Below, in pieces: positions 1 through 7,334 of a stretch of 53,422 bases of DNA. Position 1 is the first letter of the stretch, and each line of letters opens with the position of its first letter. Both the position numbers and the translations under genes were made by a program. Source of the stretch: Acidimicrobiales bacterium (lineage in GTDB: Bacteria > Actinomycetota > Acidimicrobiia > Acidimicrobiales > Poriferisodalaceae); contig JAAZYR010000013.1 in the NCBI GenBank assembly GCA_014239555.1, positions 1 to 53,422 of the forward strand. Reading direction: 5' to 3'. The notes beneath the pieces are model-generated. The model worked only from the letters and a program-made list of their open reading frames with translations, made no database searches and was not told the origin of the DNA.

Positions 1-157
1 CTCGAGTAATCAGCGTTTGATGTTTGACTGAGACGCGAACAATGGAGTCTTGATCAACTTCGCCAAGAAGGGGGTAATGCACGACTTGTATGAGCCAGAT
101 AACCCCTGCCATGAAGGCATTAGATGAAATTGCAAGGATGAACACCAAAGAGCTCAC
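1..157 (-). CDS. Partial small membrane protein, cut by window edge
   Basis: The minus-strand frame is open from the window edge up to about base 250. From the GTG at 157 it encodes a hydrophobic segment followed by WLIQVVHYPLLGEV and a conserved-looking His (SVKHQTLITR). That pattern resembles DUF1772-like integral membrane proteins, which carry a W-x-x-Q-x-x-x-YPL signature after the first membrane helix; this is a family resemblance seen by eye, not a search result. The start is uncertain: the frame continues upstream and overlaps the end of the preceding small gene, and no clear ribosome binding site precedes the GTG. The C-terminus lies outside the window. It is probably the third gene of a small minus-strand operon of membrane proteins. 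Confidence 0.42.
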   Translation of the reverse strand, partial: MSSLVFILAISSNAFMAGVIWLIQVVHYPLLGEVDQDSIVRVSVKHQTLITR

Positions 158-215
158 TGCGGTCTGGCCCAGTTCTCGCTTGCTCGCACCCTGAGATGAC
201 TTGGAGTGGAACCCG

Positions 216-446
216 TCATTGGGGAAGTTCGTTTTGTTGGTCTTCAACTGCGGGGTCGCGATCGACCCTCGTGTATGCGGGTTGAGTCGCGAATTGGCCT
301 TCTGGGAACGCAAGTGGCGCGCGATGTCCATACGCCATGTCCTTATTCGAGGCCTCACGGCCATTGGAATAAGCGGCTAACAACACCCCCCACACTGAGA
401 CTCCGAATACAGATGCTCCGATGCACATAAGAATTGTTTCGTTCAC
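216..446 (-). CDS. Small single-pass membrane protein, unknown function
   Basis: This 76-residue product has one membrane helix near the N-terminus (about residues 5-25, from ILMCIGASVF to VLLAA), followed by a polar, acidic C-terminal tail. Its GTG start overlaps the TGA of the upstream small gene (GTGA junction), so the two are likely translationally coupled; a GGAG lies about 8 bases before the GTG. No family is recognised. The coupling and the shared membrane character suggest a two- or three-subunit small membrane assembly, which is inference. Confidence 0.6.
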   Translation of the reverse strand: MNETILMCIGASVFGVSVWGVLLAAYSNGREASNKDMAYGHRAPLAFPEGQFATQPAYTRVDRDPAVEDQQNELPQ

Positions 447-646
447 TGGGCTCTCCGGTCATCGGTTAACACCAAAGTCCCTAGTGAGTGAATAGCGGGC
501 ACCCACAGGCCTACGAAAATGCCCTGGTCTTTGGCACCTGAAAACCACAAGCTGACGGAAAGGACTAACGAGATAAATCCTCCCGCCATAAACAAGAGTT
601 TTGGTTTGGACAAGGCAAGAGAACTCGACTTGAAGTTTGCTAACAC
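443..646 (-). CDS. Small two-helix membrane protein, unknown function
   Basis: This 67-residue protein starts at a GTG preceded by a strong AAGGAG seven bases upstream, which decides this start over a longer overlapping frame. Two hydrophobic stretches are visible: about residues 17-36 (LLFMAGGFISLVLSVSLWF) and 43-60 (IFVGLWVPAIHSLGTLVL), with a short SGAKDQG hairpin between. The layout of a two-helix hairpin with a G-L-W-x-P motif in the second helix looks like small unannotated membrane proteins I associate with marine bacteria, but I cannot name a family. It is the first gene of a minus-strand operon with the overlapping gene downstream. Confidence 0.65.
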   Translation of the reverse strand: MLANFKSSSLALSKPKLLFMAGGFISLVLSVSLWFSGAKDQGIFVGLWVPAIHSLGTLVLTDDRRAQ

Positions 647-858
647 CGGCTATCTCCTTGGTTATTAATGAAATTAGCACTAATTAGCATATCGGGTCGT
701 GCGAGATGTCACTCCTATTTGATTTCTCCCTTGATCTGTAGCTATCGATGGTCCGTCTAAAGCGCTCGTCAAATCTTGGTTTGAATCGAGTGCGGGCATC
801 GAACTGTGGGCCAGTAACGACGGTCACCTAAAAGTTTGCTCGTCGAATCTGCGACACT
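647..858. promoter_or_regulatory. Divergent intergenic region between membrane operon and aldolase operon
   Basis: This is the longest gene-free stretch in the window. It separates the minus-strand small membrane genes from the plus-strand aldolase operon, so it should hold promoters for both. The part nearest the minus-strand genes is AT-rich (ATTAGCACTAATTAGCAT around 671-690), including the direct repeat ATTAGCA/ATTAGCA. No operator, riboswitch or RNA gene is recognisable. Confidence 0.35.
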
Positions 859-1656
859 GTGGGCATGCGCTCTAACCCCGTGAAGACAGCATTGGCAAAT
901 GGCGAAACACATTACGGCACGATGGTCTTCGAATTTCTCAGTGCTGGATTACCCAAAATCCTGGAAAATGCTGGTTCGAGTTTCGTGTTCTACGACATGG
1001 AACACAGTGGGTTCTCCATGGAAGAAATGAAGATCCAACTTGCGTTGTGTCGAGGGCTCAACATCGTCCCCCTAGTCCGACCTCCCGACACCACTTACCA
1101 ATACACAGCGAGCCTCCTAGACCTCGGTGCCATGGGAATGCTTTTCCAGATGTGTGAAACCGCCGAGCAAGCTGAGGAATTCGTGAAATGGACTCGCTAC
1201 CCTCCGGCGGGCCGACGCGGAGCCATGTTCGGTGGAGCCCACGATGATTACAGTTCCGAATCTGTCCCAGGGATCATCGACGGTGCCCACGAGAGAACAA
1301 TGGTTTGCGTTTTGATCGAATCAGCTAAGGGCCTTGCAAACGCCGAAGAAATTATGTCGATACCCGGAATTGATGTCGCCCACTTAGGCCACGGTGATCT
1401 CTCGCTCTCGCTGGAGGTACCCGGTGACACGGCTCACCCGAAGATGCAGGAAGGCATCGATACAATTCTCGAAGCTTGCGAAACTCACGGAAAAACGGCA
1501 GCATGCCTAGCCGGCTCAGTAGAGACGGGAATCGAATGGGTTACACGTGGATTTCGAATGATCAGCTATAGCTACGACATCGGCTTAATGTCATCGGCAT
1601 TGCAGACTGGAATTGACCAAATCCGCGCAGGAGTCACTGAAAATGGATCTCACTGA
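859..1656 (+). CDS. HpcH/HpaI-family aldolase (2-keto-3-deoxy acid aldolase type)
   Basis: The 265-residue protein matches the HpcH/HpaI family, class II metal-dependent aldolases that cleave 4-hydroxy-2-oxo acids to pyruvate (or oxaloacetate) plus an aldehyde. Visible family features are the opening GTMVFEF strand, FVFYDMEHSGF (acidic and His residues near position 47 at the usual general-base site), PLVRPPD carrying the substrate-binding Arg, LDLGAMGMLFQMCETAEQA, and the late IPGIDVAHLGHGDLS with its metal/pyruvate-site neighbourhood. The listed start is a GTG; an ATG two codons later is equally possible. The next gene, a dioxygenase, begins inside its last codons, so the two are probably cotranscribed. 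The natural substrate is unknown; an oxygenase-aldolase catabolic route is a reasonable inference. Confidence 0.87.
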   Translation: MGMRSNPVKTALANGETHYGTMVFEFLSAGLPKILENAGSSFVFYDMEHSGFSMEEMKIQLALCRGLNIVPLVRPPDTTYQYTASLLDLGAMGMLFQMCETAEQAEEFVKWTRYPPAGRRGAMFGGAHDDYSSESVPGIIDGAHERTMVCVLIESAKGLANAEEIMSIPGIDVAHLGHGDLSLSLEVPGDTAHPKMQEGIDTILEACETHGKTAACLAGSVETGIEWVTRGFRMISYSYDIGLMSSALQTGIDQIRAGVTENGSH

Positions 1657-2440
1657 TAATCAATGTCAGGAATTTAGAGACCGCGGGTGGCTCGTAATTC
1701 CAAACGTATTTGATAAAGAAGAAGTGCAGCTGTTAAGCGACGCCGCGCTTGAAGTACTAGAACGGCCCGGGCCAGAGGTAGGGCGAGAAGCGGATGGTTC
1801 CCCGCATGTCTCGTGGGGTATGCACCTTTTTAGCGAGCAGCTCGCGTTGTTATGCCGGCACAAAAACCTTGTTAATCCAAGTCGCACTCTCCTGAACAGC
1901 GACGTTTACGTTCATCAATCGCGAATCAACTTGAAGCAAACAAACGGATCGATTGTCGCATGGCACCAAGACTTTGGGACCTATCACCGCGTTGACGGAG
2001 TTCCCGAACCCAGGGGAATAATGATCGCCGTATTCCTTGATGACGTTACGGAGGTAAACGCTCCTCTTCTCGCTGTTCCCCGATCCCATCAAGAAGGATT
2101 GGTATCAACCGCGCGAGTGGATCCCGACGCGCCGGATTTTGATCAGGTATCGAAATATCGCTACGACATCAGTGATGAGACGATGACCAGATTGGTTGAC
2201 AACTACGGCTTGGAAACCATCACCGGACAAGCAGGCTCAGTTGTATTTATGGACATGACGATCGTTCACGGTTCGACCGTCAACATCAGCCCACTGCGCA
2301 GACTTCTCCTCTACGTCAATGTGTGCCCAGTCGACAATCGAGGCGAAAGCTTTGAACGGCCCGAGTACTACGCAGCGCGTGATTTCAGCCCGATTATTCC
2401 CATCGATTCGGCTGAGCTTCTTGCTTCTGGTCACGCATGA
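1643..2440 (+). CDS. Phytanoyl-CoA dioxygenase (PhyH) family, ectoine-hydroxylase-like
   Basis: This is a cytosolic Fe(II)/2-oxoglutarate-dependent oxygenase of 265 residues from the ATG chosen here, which lies inside the end of the aldolase gene. The iron ligands are visible as WHQD (His108, Asp110) and VHGS (His209), and the 2-oxoglutarate-binding Arg as PLRR (about 219). The region QSRINLKQTNGS through WHQDFGTYHRVDGVPEP follows the Q-x3-N-x-K ... WHQD ... DG-x-P layout typical of ectoine hydroxylase EctD, so the protein belongs to an EctD-like branch of PhyH. No ectoine biosynthesis genes are nearby, and the context (aldolase upstream, TauD-type dioxygenase overlapping downstream) argues for hydroxylation of a catabolic substrate. 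The stop overlaps the next ATG. Confidence 0.86.
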   Translation: MDLTDNQCQEFRDRGWLVIPNVFDKEEVQLLSDAALEVLERPGPEVGREADGSPHVSWGMHLFSEQLALLCRHKNLVNPSRTLLNSDVYVHQSRINLKQTNGSIVAWHQDFGTYHRVDGVPEPRGIMIAVFLDDVTEVNAPLLAVPRSHQEGLVSTARVDPDAPDFDQVSKYRYDISDETMTRLVDNYGLETITGQAGSVVFMDMTIVHGSTVNISPLRRLLLYVNVCPVDNRGESFERPEYYAARDFSPIIPIDSAELLASGHA

Positions 2441-3300
2441 TCTTGGAGTTCGAACCGTTGAGCAATAACTTCGGAGCGCGACTACACGGTCTTGACGACG
2501 GGCGTGTCTTAGACGATGGTCTCATCAACGAACTCCGAAGTGGACTCATCGAGAACGGTGTGCTGTTGCTACGCGGTCAAGAGATCTCCCCCGCCCGTCT
2601 AGTCCAGCTAGGTAGGGCTTTTGGAGAGCTTGAAATCCTTCCCGAGCCCGATAAGCGTCACCCCGACCACCCCGAGATTTTCGATCTCACCAATGTCCGC
2701 AAAGACGGCGCGGTGGTGGATTTCGAAGAACCCCAAGCCGTGTTTTTGAGGGGAACTGAGCGCTGGCACACCGATAGCTCGTTTCGCGAGATTCCATGCC
2801 TATGCACAATGCTTTACGCGCTAGAAGTTCCCGAATCTGGTGGTGAAACCCAGTTTGCCAACATGTATGCAGCATTCAAATCTCTTCCGACATCGCTGCG
2901 CAACGAGATTGAGGACAAGAAGCTGGTCCACAGCTACGTCTATAGCCGAGCGAACAACCCGGGTCGAATGGATCCGATGAGTCCCGAAGAAGAATCTAAG
3001 TACCCTCCTGTTGCCCACCCATGGGTGAGGACACATGCTGATGGACGCAAGTCCCTCTACATGGGGGCACATGTCTCCCACGTCGAAGGAATGGATCTCA
3101 ACGAAGGACGTGCCCTCATTCAAGAGGTGCTGGCAGGAGCTACAGAGGAACGTTTTGTATACCAACACGTGTGGCAAGCCAACGACCTAGTTGTGTGGGA
3201 TAACCGATCAACTCTCCATCGGCTTCGCCCCTACGAGATCACGGAACGCCGACGGGTCATGCATCGAGTGACCGTTGCCGGTGTGGATCCCGTGGTTTAA
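2437..3300 (+). CDS. TauD/TfdA-family 2-oxoglutarate dioxygenase
   Basis: The 287-residue protein is a TauD/TfdA-type Fe(II)/2-oxoglutarate dioxygenase. The facial triad is clear: WHTDSS gives His111 and Asp113, STLHRL gives His261, and ERRRVMHRV supplies the 2-oxoglutarate-binding Arg about eleven residues later. The N-terminal FGARLHGLDDGRVLDD segment and GVLLLRGQEISP are typical of the family. TauD, TfdA and relatives oxidise taurine, phenoxyacetates, alkyl sulfates and similar compounds by hydroxylating a carbon next to a leaving group; which of these applies cannot be told from sequence. Its ATG overlaps the preceding stop (ATGA), making a tight aldolase, PhyH, TauD operon. Confidence 0.89.
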   Translation: MILEFEPLSNNFGARLHGLDDGRVLDDGLINELRSGLIENGVLLLRGQEISPARLVQLGRAFGELEILPEPDKRHPDHPEIFDLTNVRKDGAVVDFEEPQAVFLRGTERWHTDSSFREIPCLCTMLYALEVPESGGETQFANMYAAFKSLPTSLRNEIEDKKLVHSYVYSRANNPGRMDPMSPEEESKYPPVAHPWVRTHADGRKSLYMGAHVSHVEGMDLNEGRALIQEVLAGATEERFVYQHVWQANDLVVWDNRSTLHRLRPYEITERRRVMHRVTVAGVDPVV

Positions 3301-3310
3301 CTCTGTTGCG

Positions 3311-4000
3311 TCAACTGAGTTTGGACTTCAAGAAGTCGATTGTTGGGGGCCATAGCTCGGCGGCAAGGCCCTCGTCGAACGTTCCTCCCGGGTTTTCCTC
3401 GTTCATGAATCCGTGACCGGCATCGTGGATCGTGATCTCAACATCTTTTCCCATGTCACGCAGACGCTGACCGAGTTCCTTCGCTGCTTCGGGCGAAAAG
3501 AAGTCGTCCGGCGAAGCCATATGGCCGTTAACTGATGCTGTGAGACCCTCCCAGTCTGGTTCGCCGTCACCCTGAGGAAAGCCGTAGAACGGAACCGCTG
3601 CTTTTACAACATCGCCGCGATTCGCGGCAATCATGAAACTCAACAAACCACCCATGCAAAACCCGATAACTCCAACGCCGTTTCCATTATTCGCATCGTG
3701 ATCGGCCAGATAATCGACGGCACCACTCATATCGCGAGCGGCACGATCAGGAGGAAGGTCCGTCATTAACTGCCCGGCCTTATCCATCTCGTCATGGCCG
3801 GCTAACTCACCGTGGTACAAGTCAGGCGCAAGAGCCACGAAACCCTGCTCCGCGAGAAAGTCTGCGACCCCTTTCATTTGCGGGTTTAGCCCCCACCACT
3901 CTTGAATCACCATCACGGCAGGTCCAGAACCGCTGTCGGGAACTGCTAAATGTCCGCGGGCATCGTGCCCATTGCTTGCAAACGTCACCATCTCACCCAT
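3311..4000 (-). CDS. Dienelactone hydrolase family protein
   Basis: This 229-residue alpha/beta hydrolase matches dienelactone hydrolase in length and motifs: VIQEWWGLNP contains the activating Glu34, GVIGFCMGG the nucleophile Cys115, ASPDDFF the Asp near 166, and HDAGHGFMNE the His196. A Cys in place of Ser is characteristic of true DLH, which opens 4-carboxymethylenebut-2-en-4-olide in chlorocatechol breakdown, although many members act on other lactones or esters. It converges with the TauD-type gene over only ten bases and is followed on the same strand by nothing close; upstream on its own strand is a PhyH dioxygenase, with which it may form a two-gene unit. Confidence 0.92.
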   Translation of the reverse strand: MGEMVTFASNGHDARGHLAVPDSGSGPAVMVIQEWWGLNPQMKGVADFLAEQGFVALAPDLYHGELAGHDEMDKAGQLMTDLPPDRAARDMSGAVDYLADHDANNGNGVGVIGFCMGGLLSFMIAANRGDVVKAAVPFYGFPQGDGEPDWEGLTASVNGHMASPDDFFSPEAAKELGQRLRDMGKDVEITIHDAGHGFMNEENPGGTFDEGLAAELWPPTIDFLKSKLS

Positions 4001-4027
4001 GAGAACGACCGTAGTCGCGTTTGGGAG

Positions 4028-4918
4028 TCAGCCGCTCTGATCGACGATGCTTGGTCCGGTCCAACCTGATGACCCTCGGTTGTCTTGATAAATCAGTTCT
4101 TCTTGATCCGGAGGAACGTAGAAATACGAACCCGGTCGGAATCCGTAACCAAGATCGCCTAAAAGACGTCTCTGACGAGGTGTCAACTGCCCAGTAACTT
4201 CCGGTGTTATTTCGTGGTCGTAGCTCCGAATAAACATCTGAGCGTAGTTATAGAGAAGTGTCTTTCTGGCTTTGCCGGAATAATTAGGTGATGGCCCATG
4301 CCATAGAGAATGAGAGAACAAATAACAGTCGCCGGCCGTGCCAGGAAGCTGCACTGCCCCCGGAGAGTGTGGTGTGGGTGGCTCGTCGCGGCGCCACGGG
4401 AAAGTGCGCAAATGACTTCCTGGAAAGACGGTAAAGGCGCCGGCATCTTCGCCGGCGACGTCGCTCAATAAGTACATCGCTTTCATGGCCAAAGGAGGCG
4501 ACGTCTCGGAGACCCGAATTTCTCGAAGCCCCTCGCCACCGTCGGTATGGGTGTAGCCGGGGAAGGTGTCTGTTGAGGGGCGAACTATGGCCTGAGTCAT
4601 GGACAACATGATGTGAGGCCCCATGATGTCGACAAGCAAATCGAACAATCCGGGGCGATCAATGAGGTCAAGAAAGTGTTGGCCGTAGTTGAGGAGGTCG
4701 CGCCTATCCATAAAGCCATCGGCGTCGGTGCTCTTTGAGGTGTCCATCCACTCGTAATGACCTAGCTGAGCTTTGCCCGGTTCGTAGCCCGGCAACAAAC
4801 GCACTCGGTCTAGTTCTTGATTAAAGAACTCCACCTCGTCGGGAGACAGCACTCCACGAAGATGCAAATAGCCGTCTGTCGACCATTGGTCCCGTTGCTC
4901 GCTGGTCAGGCTTTCCAC
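4028..4918 (-). CDS. Phytanoyl-CoA dioxygenase (PhyH) family protein
   Basis: The 296-residue protein is a second Fe(II)/2-oxoglutarate oxygenase of the PhyH family. YTHTDGGEGLRE carries the His124-x-Asp126 iron ligands, SLWHGPS the distal His207, and SGKARKTLLYN the 2-oxoglutarate Arg at 218. AFTVFPGSHLR is the usual PhyH substrate-shell motif before the distal His. It is not a close paralogue of the dioxygenase on the opposite strand upstream, as the sequences around the metal site differ. It lies 27 bases before the dienelactone hydrolase on the same strand. Substrate unknown. Confidence 0.86.
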   Translation of the reverse strand: MESLTSEQRDQWSTDGYLHLRGVLSPDEVEFFNQELDRVRLLPGYEPGKAQLGHYEWMDTSKSTDADGFMDRRDLLNYGQHFLDLIDRPGLFDLLVDIMGPHIMLSMTQAIVRPSTDTFPGYTHTDGGEGLREIRVSETSPPLAMKAMYLLSDVAGEDAGAFTVFPGSHLRTFPWRRDEPPTPHSPGAVQLPGTAGDCYLFSHSLWHGPSPNYSGKARKTLLYNYAQMFIRSYDHEITPEVTGQLTPRQRRLLGDLGYGFRPGSYFYVPPDQEELIYQDNRGSSGWTGPSIVDQSG

Positions 4919-4998
4919 TATTGCCCCCTTGTCCTCAAGAACGACGCTACTGCCCCGGTGAAGGGTGTAACACTTGAATTGTCCCGTCAGGAGACCTC

Positions 4999-5754
4999 AT
5001 GAATTTGCGTCCTAGCCCACACGCCCCTTTTTCGTACGTACCCGGTATTGACCCATACTCCGGTGGCGTGATCGCTGCTCCGGGAGCCGAGATTGTTCAT
5101 GTCACTCTGGCTACTTCAGTGCCCTGGCGCGTTGGGTTCGAACAAATTGAAGCGGTCGCGTCCGACGAAGGATTGAGTCGAACGGCGCTGTGCGCGATTG
5201 AGTTGCGATGCCCTCGACCCCATTCGTTTGAAGGATTTGCTGATTTCAACCGGGAGTACAGGTCTCTTCTTGGTGACTGGGGTTTGCTTGTGGGCGATGA
5301 CAACCCCATCGCTCGTACCAACGTTGCACCTGCACACTTCCCCCCAGATGAGACCTCCCTGTATGCCTTTAGCTACGTTCGACCGGCACCCGCGGAGCGA
5401 CCGGCATCGTTTGTGGTTGCCGGCGCAGGTGACTTGATGGATCAAAGTGATCTTCAGCCCAGCAGCATCGTTGCCGATGGAGCGCAGGATGCTGAGGCGT
5501 GGCGCCTACGAATTGCGCAGGTATGTCAGGAAATGGAAGATCGCATGTCCGCAATGGGAGTTGCATGGAACGATTGTTCAACAGTTGATGTCTACTGCGC
5601 CCAAGACTGGTTTTCACACGCAGGAGCGACATTAGTGGGACGCGTGGGGTCCGCTGTCGGTGCGGGTCTGCATTGGCATATTGCCCATCCACCTATTGAA
5701 GGTTTGAGCTTTGAGATGGATGTTCGACGCGTAGCAATAGAAAAAACACTCTGA
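4999..5754 (+). CDS. RidA-superfamily-like protein, resembles CnbZ (2-amino-5-chloromuconate deaminase)
   Basis: The 251-residue protein has an N-terminal half reading YVPGIDPYSGGVIAAPG, then VPWRVGFEQIE, ELRCPRPHSFEGFADFN and ARTNVAP, ending in a core FVVAGAGDL. This arrangement is one I associate with proteins annotated as 2-amino-5-chloromuconate deaminase CnbZ, a distant relative of the YjgF/RidA fold, known from chloronitrobenzene and aminophenol degradation. The assignment comes from recognised motifs, not a search, and members in bacteria lacking that pathway probably act on other enamines or imines. It starts at an ATG 80 bases from the divergent PhyH gene and converges with the methyltransferase, stops being three bases apart. 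Confidence 0.55.
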   Translation: MNLRPSPHAPFSYVPGIDPYSGGVIAAPGAEIVHVTLATSVPWRVGFEQIEAVASDEGLSRTALCAIELRCPRPHSFEGFADFNREYRSLLGDWGLLVGDDNPIARTNVAPAHFPPDETSLYAFSYVRPAPAERPASFVVAGAGDLMDQSDLQPSSIVADGAQDAEAWRLRIAQVCQEMEDRMSAMGVAWNDCSTVDVYCAQDWFSHAGATLVGRVGSAVGAGLHWHIAHPPIEGLSFEMDVRRVAIEKTL

Positions 5755-5757
5755 TTG

Positions 5758-6564
5758 TTACGGTACGAGGAAGGTCATGAGGACAGGGCTGATTAAGCCC
5801 TGGTTGATTGCATCTGCTGCGTTGTCGCGCATCTCCATCATTCGGGGCCCCATTAAATGCCCAAGCGATACTGGCGGGGGAGTAGATGGCGGCTCGTTAA
5901 AAAATTTGAGAGCTAAGTCATAGTGATTCGAGCTACTGACGTGTTCGAGACCGACATCAGTTCCCGCTGACTCGTATGTCGTTGCTGGCTCCGGGAAACT
6001 GAATTCGGGTGTCGTTGACCACGGCATTGGATACGGAAGGTCGCCCTCTCCGGTAATGGTCACGTCGTAAACGACCACTGTTCCTCCCGAACGGCAAACT
6101 CTCGCGAGTTCGCTCATCATCTGTACTTTGTCTTCGATGTTCATTCCAACGTGAAGCATGGTGACAGCATCGAAGCTGTTATCGAGGAACGGCAGATCGA
6201 GCGCGGAGCCAACTTTAAAATCAACTTGCGTGCCGACCCCAACTAGGTCGGATAACTGGATAGCAGCATCAACGAACTCAGGTGTGAGGTCGATACCGGT
6301 GACTGAAGCGCCCGTCGAGCCAGCTAAAAAGCGTGCTGCGCCGCCGATTCCACAACCCACATCAAGGATGCGATCTCCAGCAGCAACATTGATAGCGGCT
6401 GCTACATGAGTTGTCCCTTCTCGGCCTCCGATGTGAAACTCGTCTGCCGCTGCAAGAACGTCTGAATCGAGTTCGTCGATGTTGTGCCCCGCTTGGGTCA
6501 GCGCGTCAACGATACGTTGCATGATGCCGTCGCTGCCGTAGTGCTGTTCAACTGATTTGATCAT
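5758..6564 (-). CDS. Class I SAM-dependent methyltransferase
   Basis: From the ATG chosen here (23 codons inside a longer open frame that runs into the upstream gene) the protein has 268 residues. Motif I, ILDVGCGIGG (about 66-75), the acidic TGIDLTPEFV loop, DLPFLDNSFDAVTMLHVGMNIED and the LARVCRSGGTVVVYDV strand define a Rossmann-fold SAM methyltransferase. The opening VEQHYGSDGIMQRI and the wording around motif I resemble the UbiE / sarcosine-dimethylglycine methyltransferase group, which methylates small metabolites. It is last in a minus-strand run behind the hotdog protein, with a 29-base gap. The substrate is not evident. Confidence 0.85.
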   Translation of the reverse strand: MIKSVEQHYGSDGIMQRIVDALTQAGHNIDELDSDVLAAADEFHIGGREGTTHVAAAINVAAGDRILDVGCGIGGAARFLAGSTGASVTGIDLTPEFVDAAIQLSDLVGVGTQVDFKVGSALDLPFLDNSFDAVTMLHVGMNIEDKVQMMSELARVCRSGGTVVVYDVTITGEGDLPYPMPWSTTPEFSFPEPATTYESAGTDVGLEHVSSSNHYDLALKFFNEPPSTPPPVSLGHLMGPRMMEMRDNAADAINQGLISPVLMTFLVP

Positions 6565-6593
6565 GCCGGAGCCACCCCGAATCTTGAGACGAT

Positions 6594-7334
6594 TTAACGG
6601 CTTAAAGGGGCGGCCGGTATTTTCATTCCCCACCCCTCGGTGCGAACTAACTCTTGGTCGGCTACTGCCACCAGCCCATTTGGCCCGTACAACGCGCCGC
6701 CGCAGATGATGCTTCGATCATCGTCTCTTTCACGCCATGACTGAAACATATAGGTTTCACCGACGAGCACATCGCCGTAGAACTCGGCCGCAATGTTCCC
6801 CGTCACCGCCCCACCTCCAGATGAAGTAGGTGGGTCCACGAAGACCGCCCAGCTCGTAATGCAGTCGAACGCTGCCCAGACCAGGTTCCGAGGAATCACA
6901 CCGTTCTGATCGCTCCATTCTGCAGTGGGAGACCAGACGGCAACAGCGTGCTGTCCGTCACCTAATGGACGTATCTGAATACCCAATCCTTCGGGACCAT
7001 GACCACAACCGATGCAATCGGGATAAGGGGGATCAAAAGGAAGAGGAACTTTCATTGCGACGTCAACGGCCAGGCGCGAAATGGGTGAGCGTGCTCGAAC
7101 GTGGAGAGGACCTGGAGTTGCAACCATGACCAGTTCTTCGTCGCGATGCACCAGATTGTCATCTTGCCCTGCAGTGCGAACTAACAATTCTCCGGGATGC
7201 ATCGGTCTACGGATCCGCACCCGGACAGGTCCGTCAACGTCTCCCGCGGCCAAGCCGGCGACGTAGCCTCCCTGCATCGTGTCCGGCATTCCGACGTAAC
7301 GGTCCACCAACTCAATGTTGGTGACCTCACTCAT
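6594..7334 (-). CDS. Hotdog-fold (thioesterase-superfamily-like) protein
   Basis: The 246-residue product carries a central PDCIGCGHGPEGLGIQIRP segment followed by VAVWSP, GVIPRNLVWAAFDCITSWA and a late VGETYMFQSWRERDDDRSIICGGALYGPNGLVAVADQ. This is the pattern of actinobacterial hotdog-fold proteins related to acyl-CoA thioesterases (Cys-x-x-Cys-G-x-G, then a helix with AAFDC...WA, then a strand ending in the G-L-V/A-x-A motif). The fold assignment is by pattern only. Its ATG overlaps the end of the upstream ThDP enzyme gene (ATGA), so it is translationally coupled to it and may hydrolyse or bind an acyl-CoA made by the cluster. Confidence 0.58.
   Translation of the reverse strand: MSEVTNIELVDRYVGMPDTMQGGYVAGLAAGDVDGPVRVRIRRPMHPGELLVRTAGQDDNLVHRDEELVMVATPGPLHVRARSPISRLAVDVAMKVPLPFDPPYPDCIGCGHGPEGLGIQIRPLGDGQHAVAVWSPTAEWSDQNGVIPRNLVWAAFDCITSWAVFVDPPTSSGGGAVTGNIAAEFYGDVLVGETYMFQSWRERDDDRSIICGGALYGPNGLVAVADQELVRTEGWGMKIPAAPLSR

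Noticed and set aside
459..680. A 73-residue minus-strand frame overlapping the two-helix membrane protein gene.
   Set aside because: The other frame has a strong AAGGAG before its GTG, clear membrane helices and an overlapping downstream gene; this one has neither.
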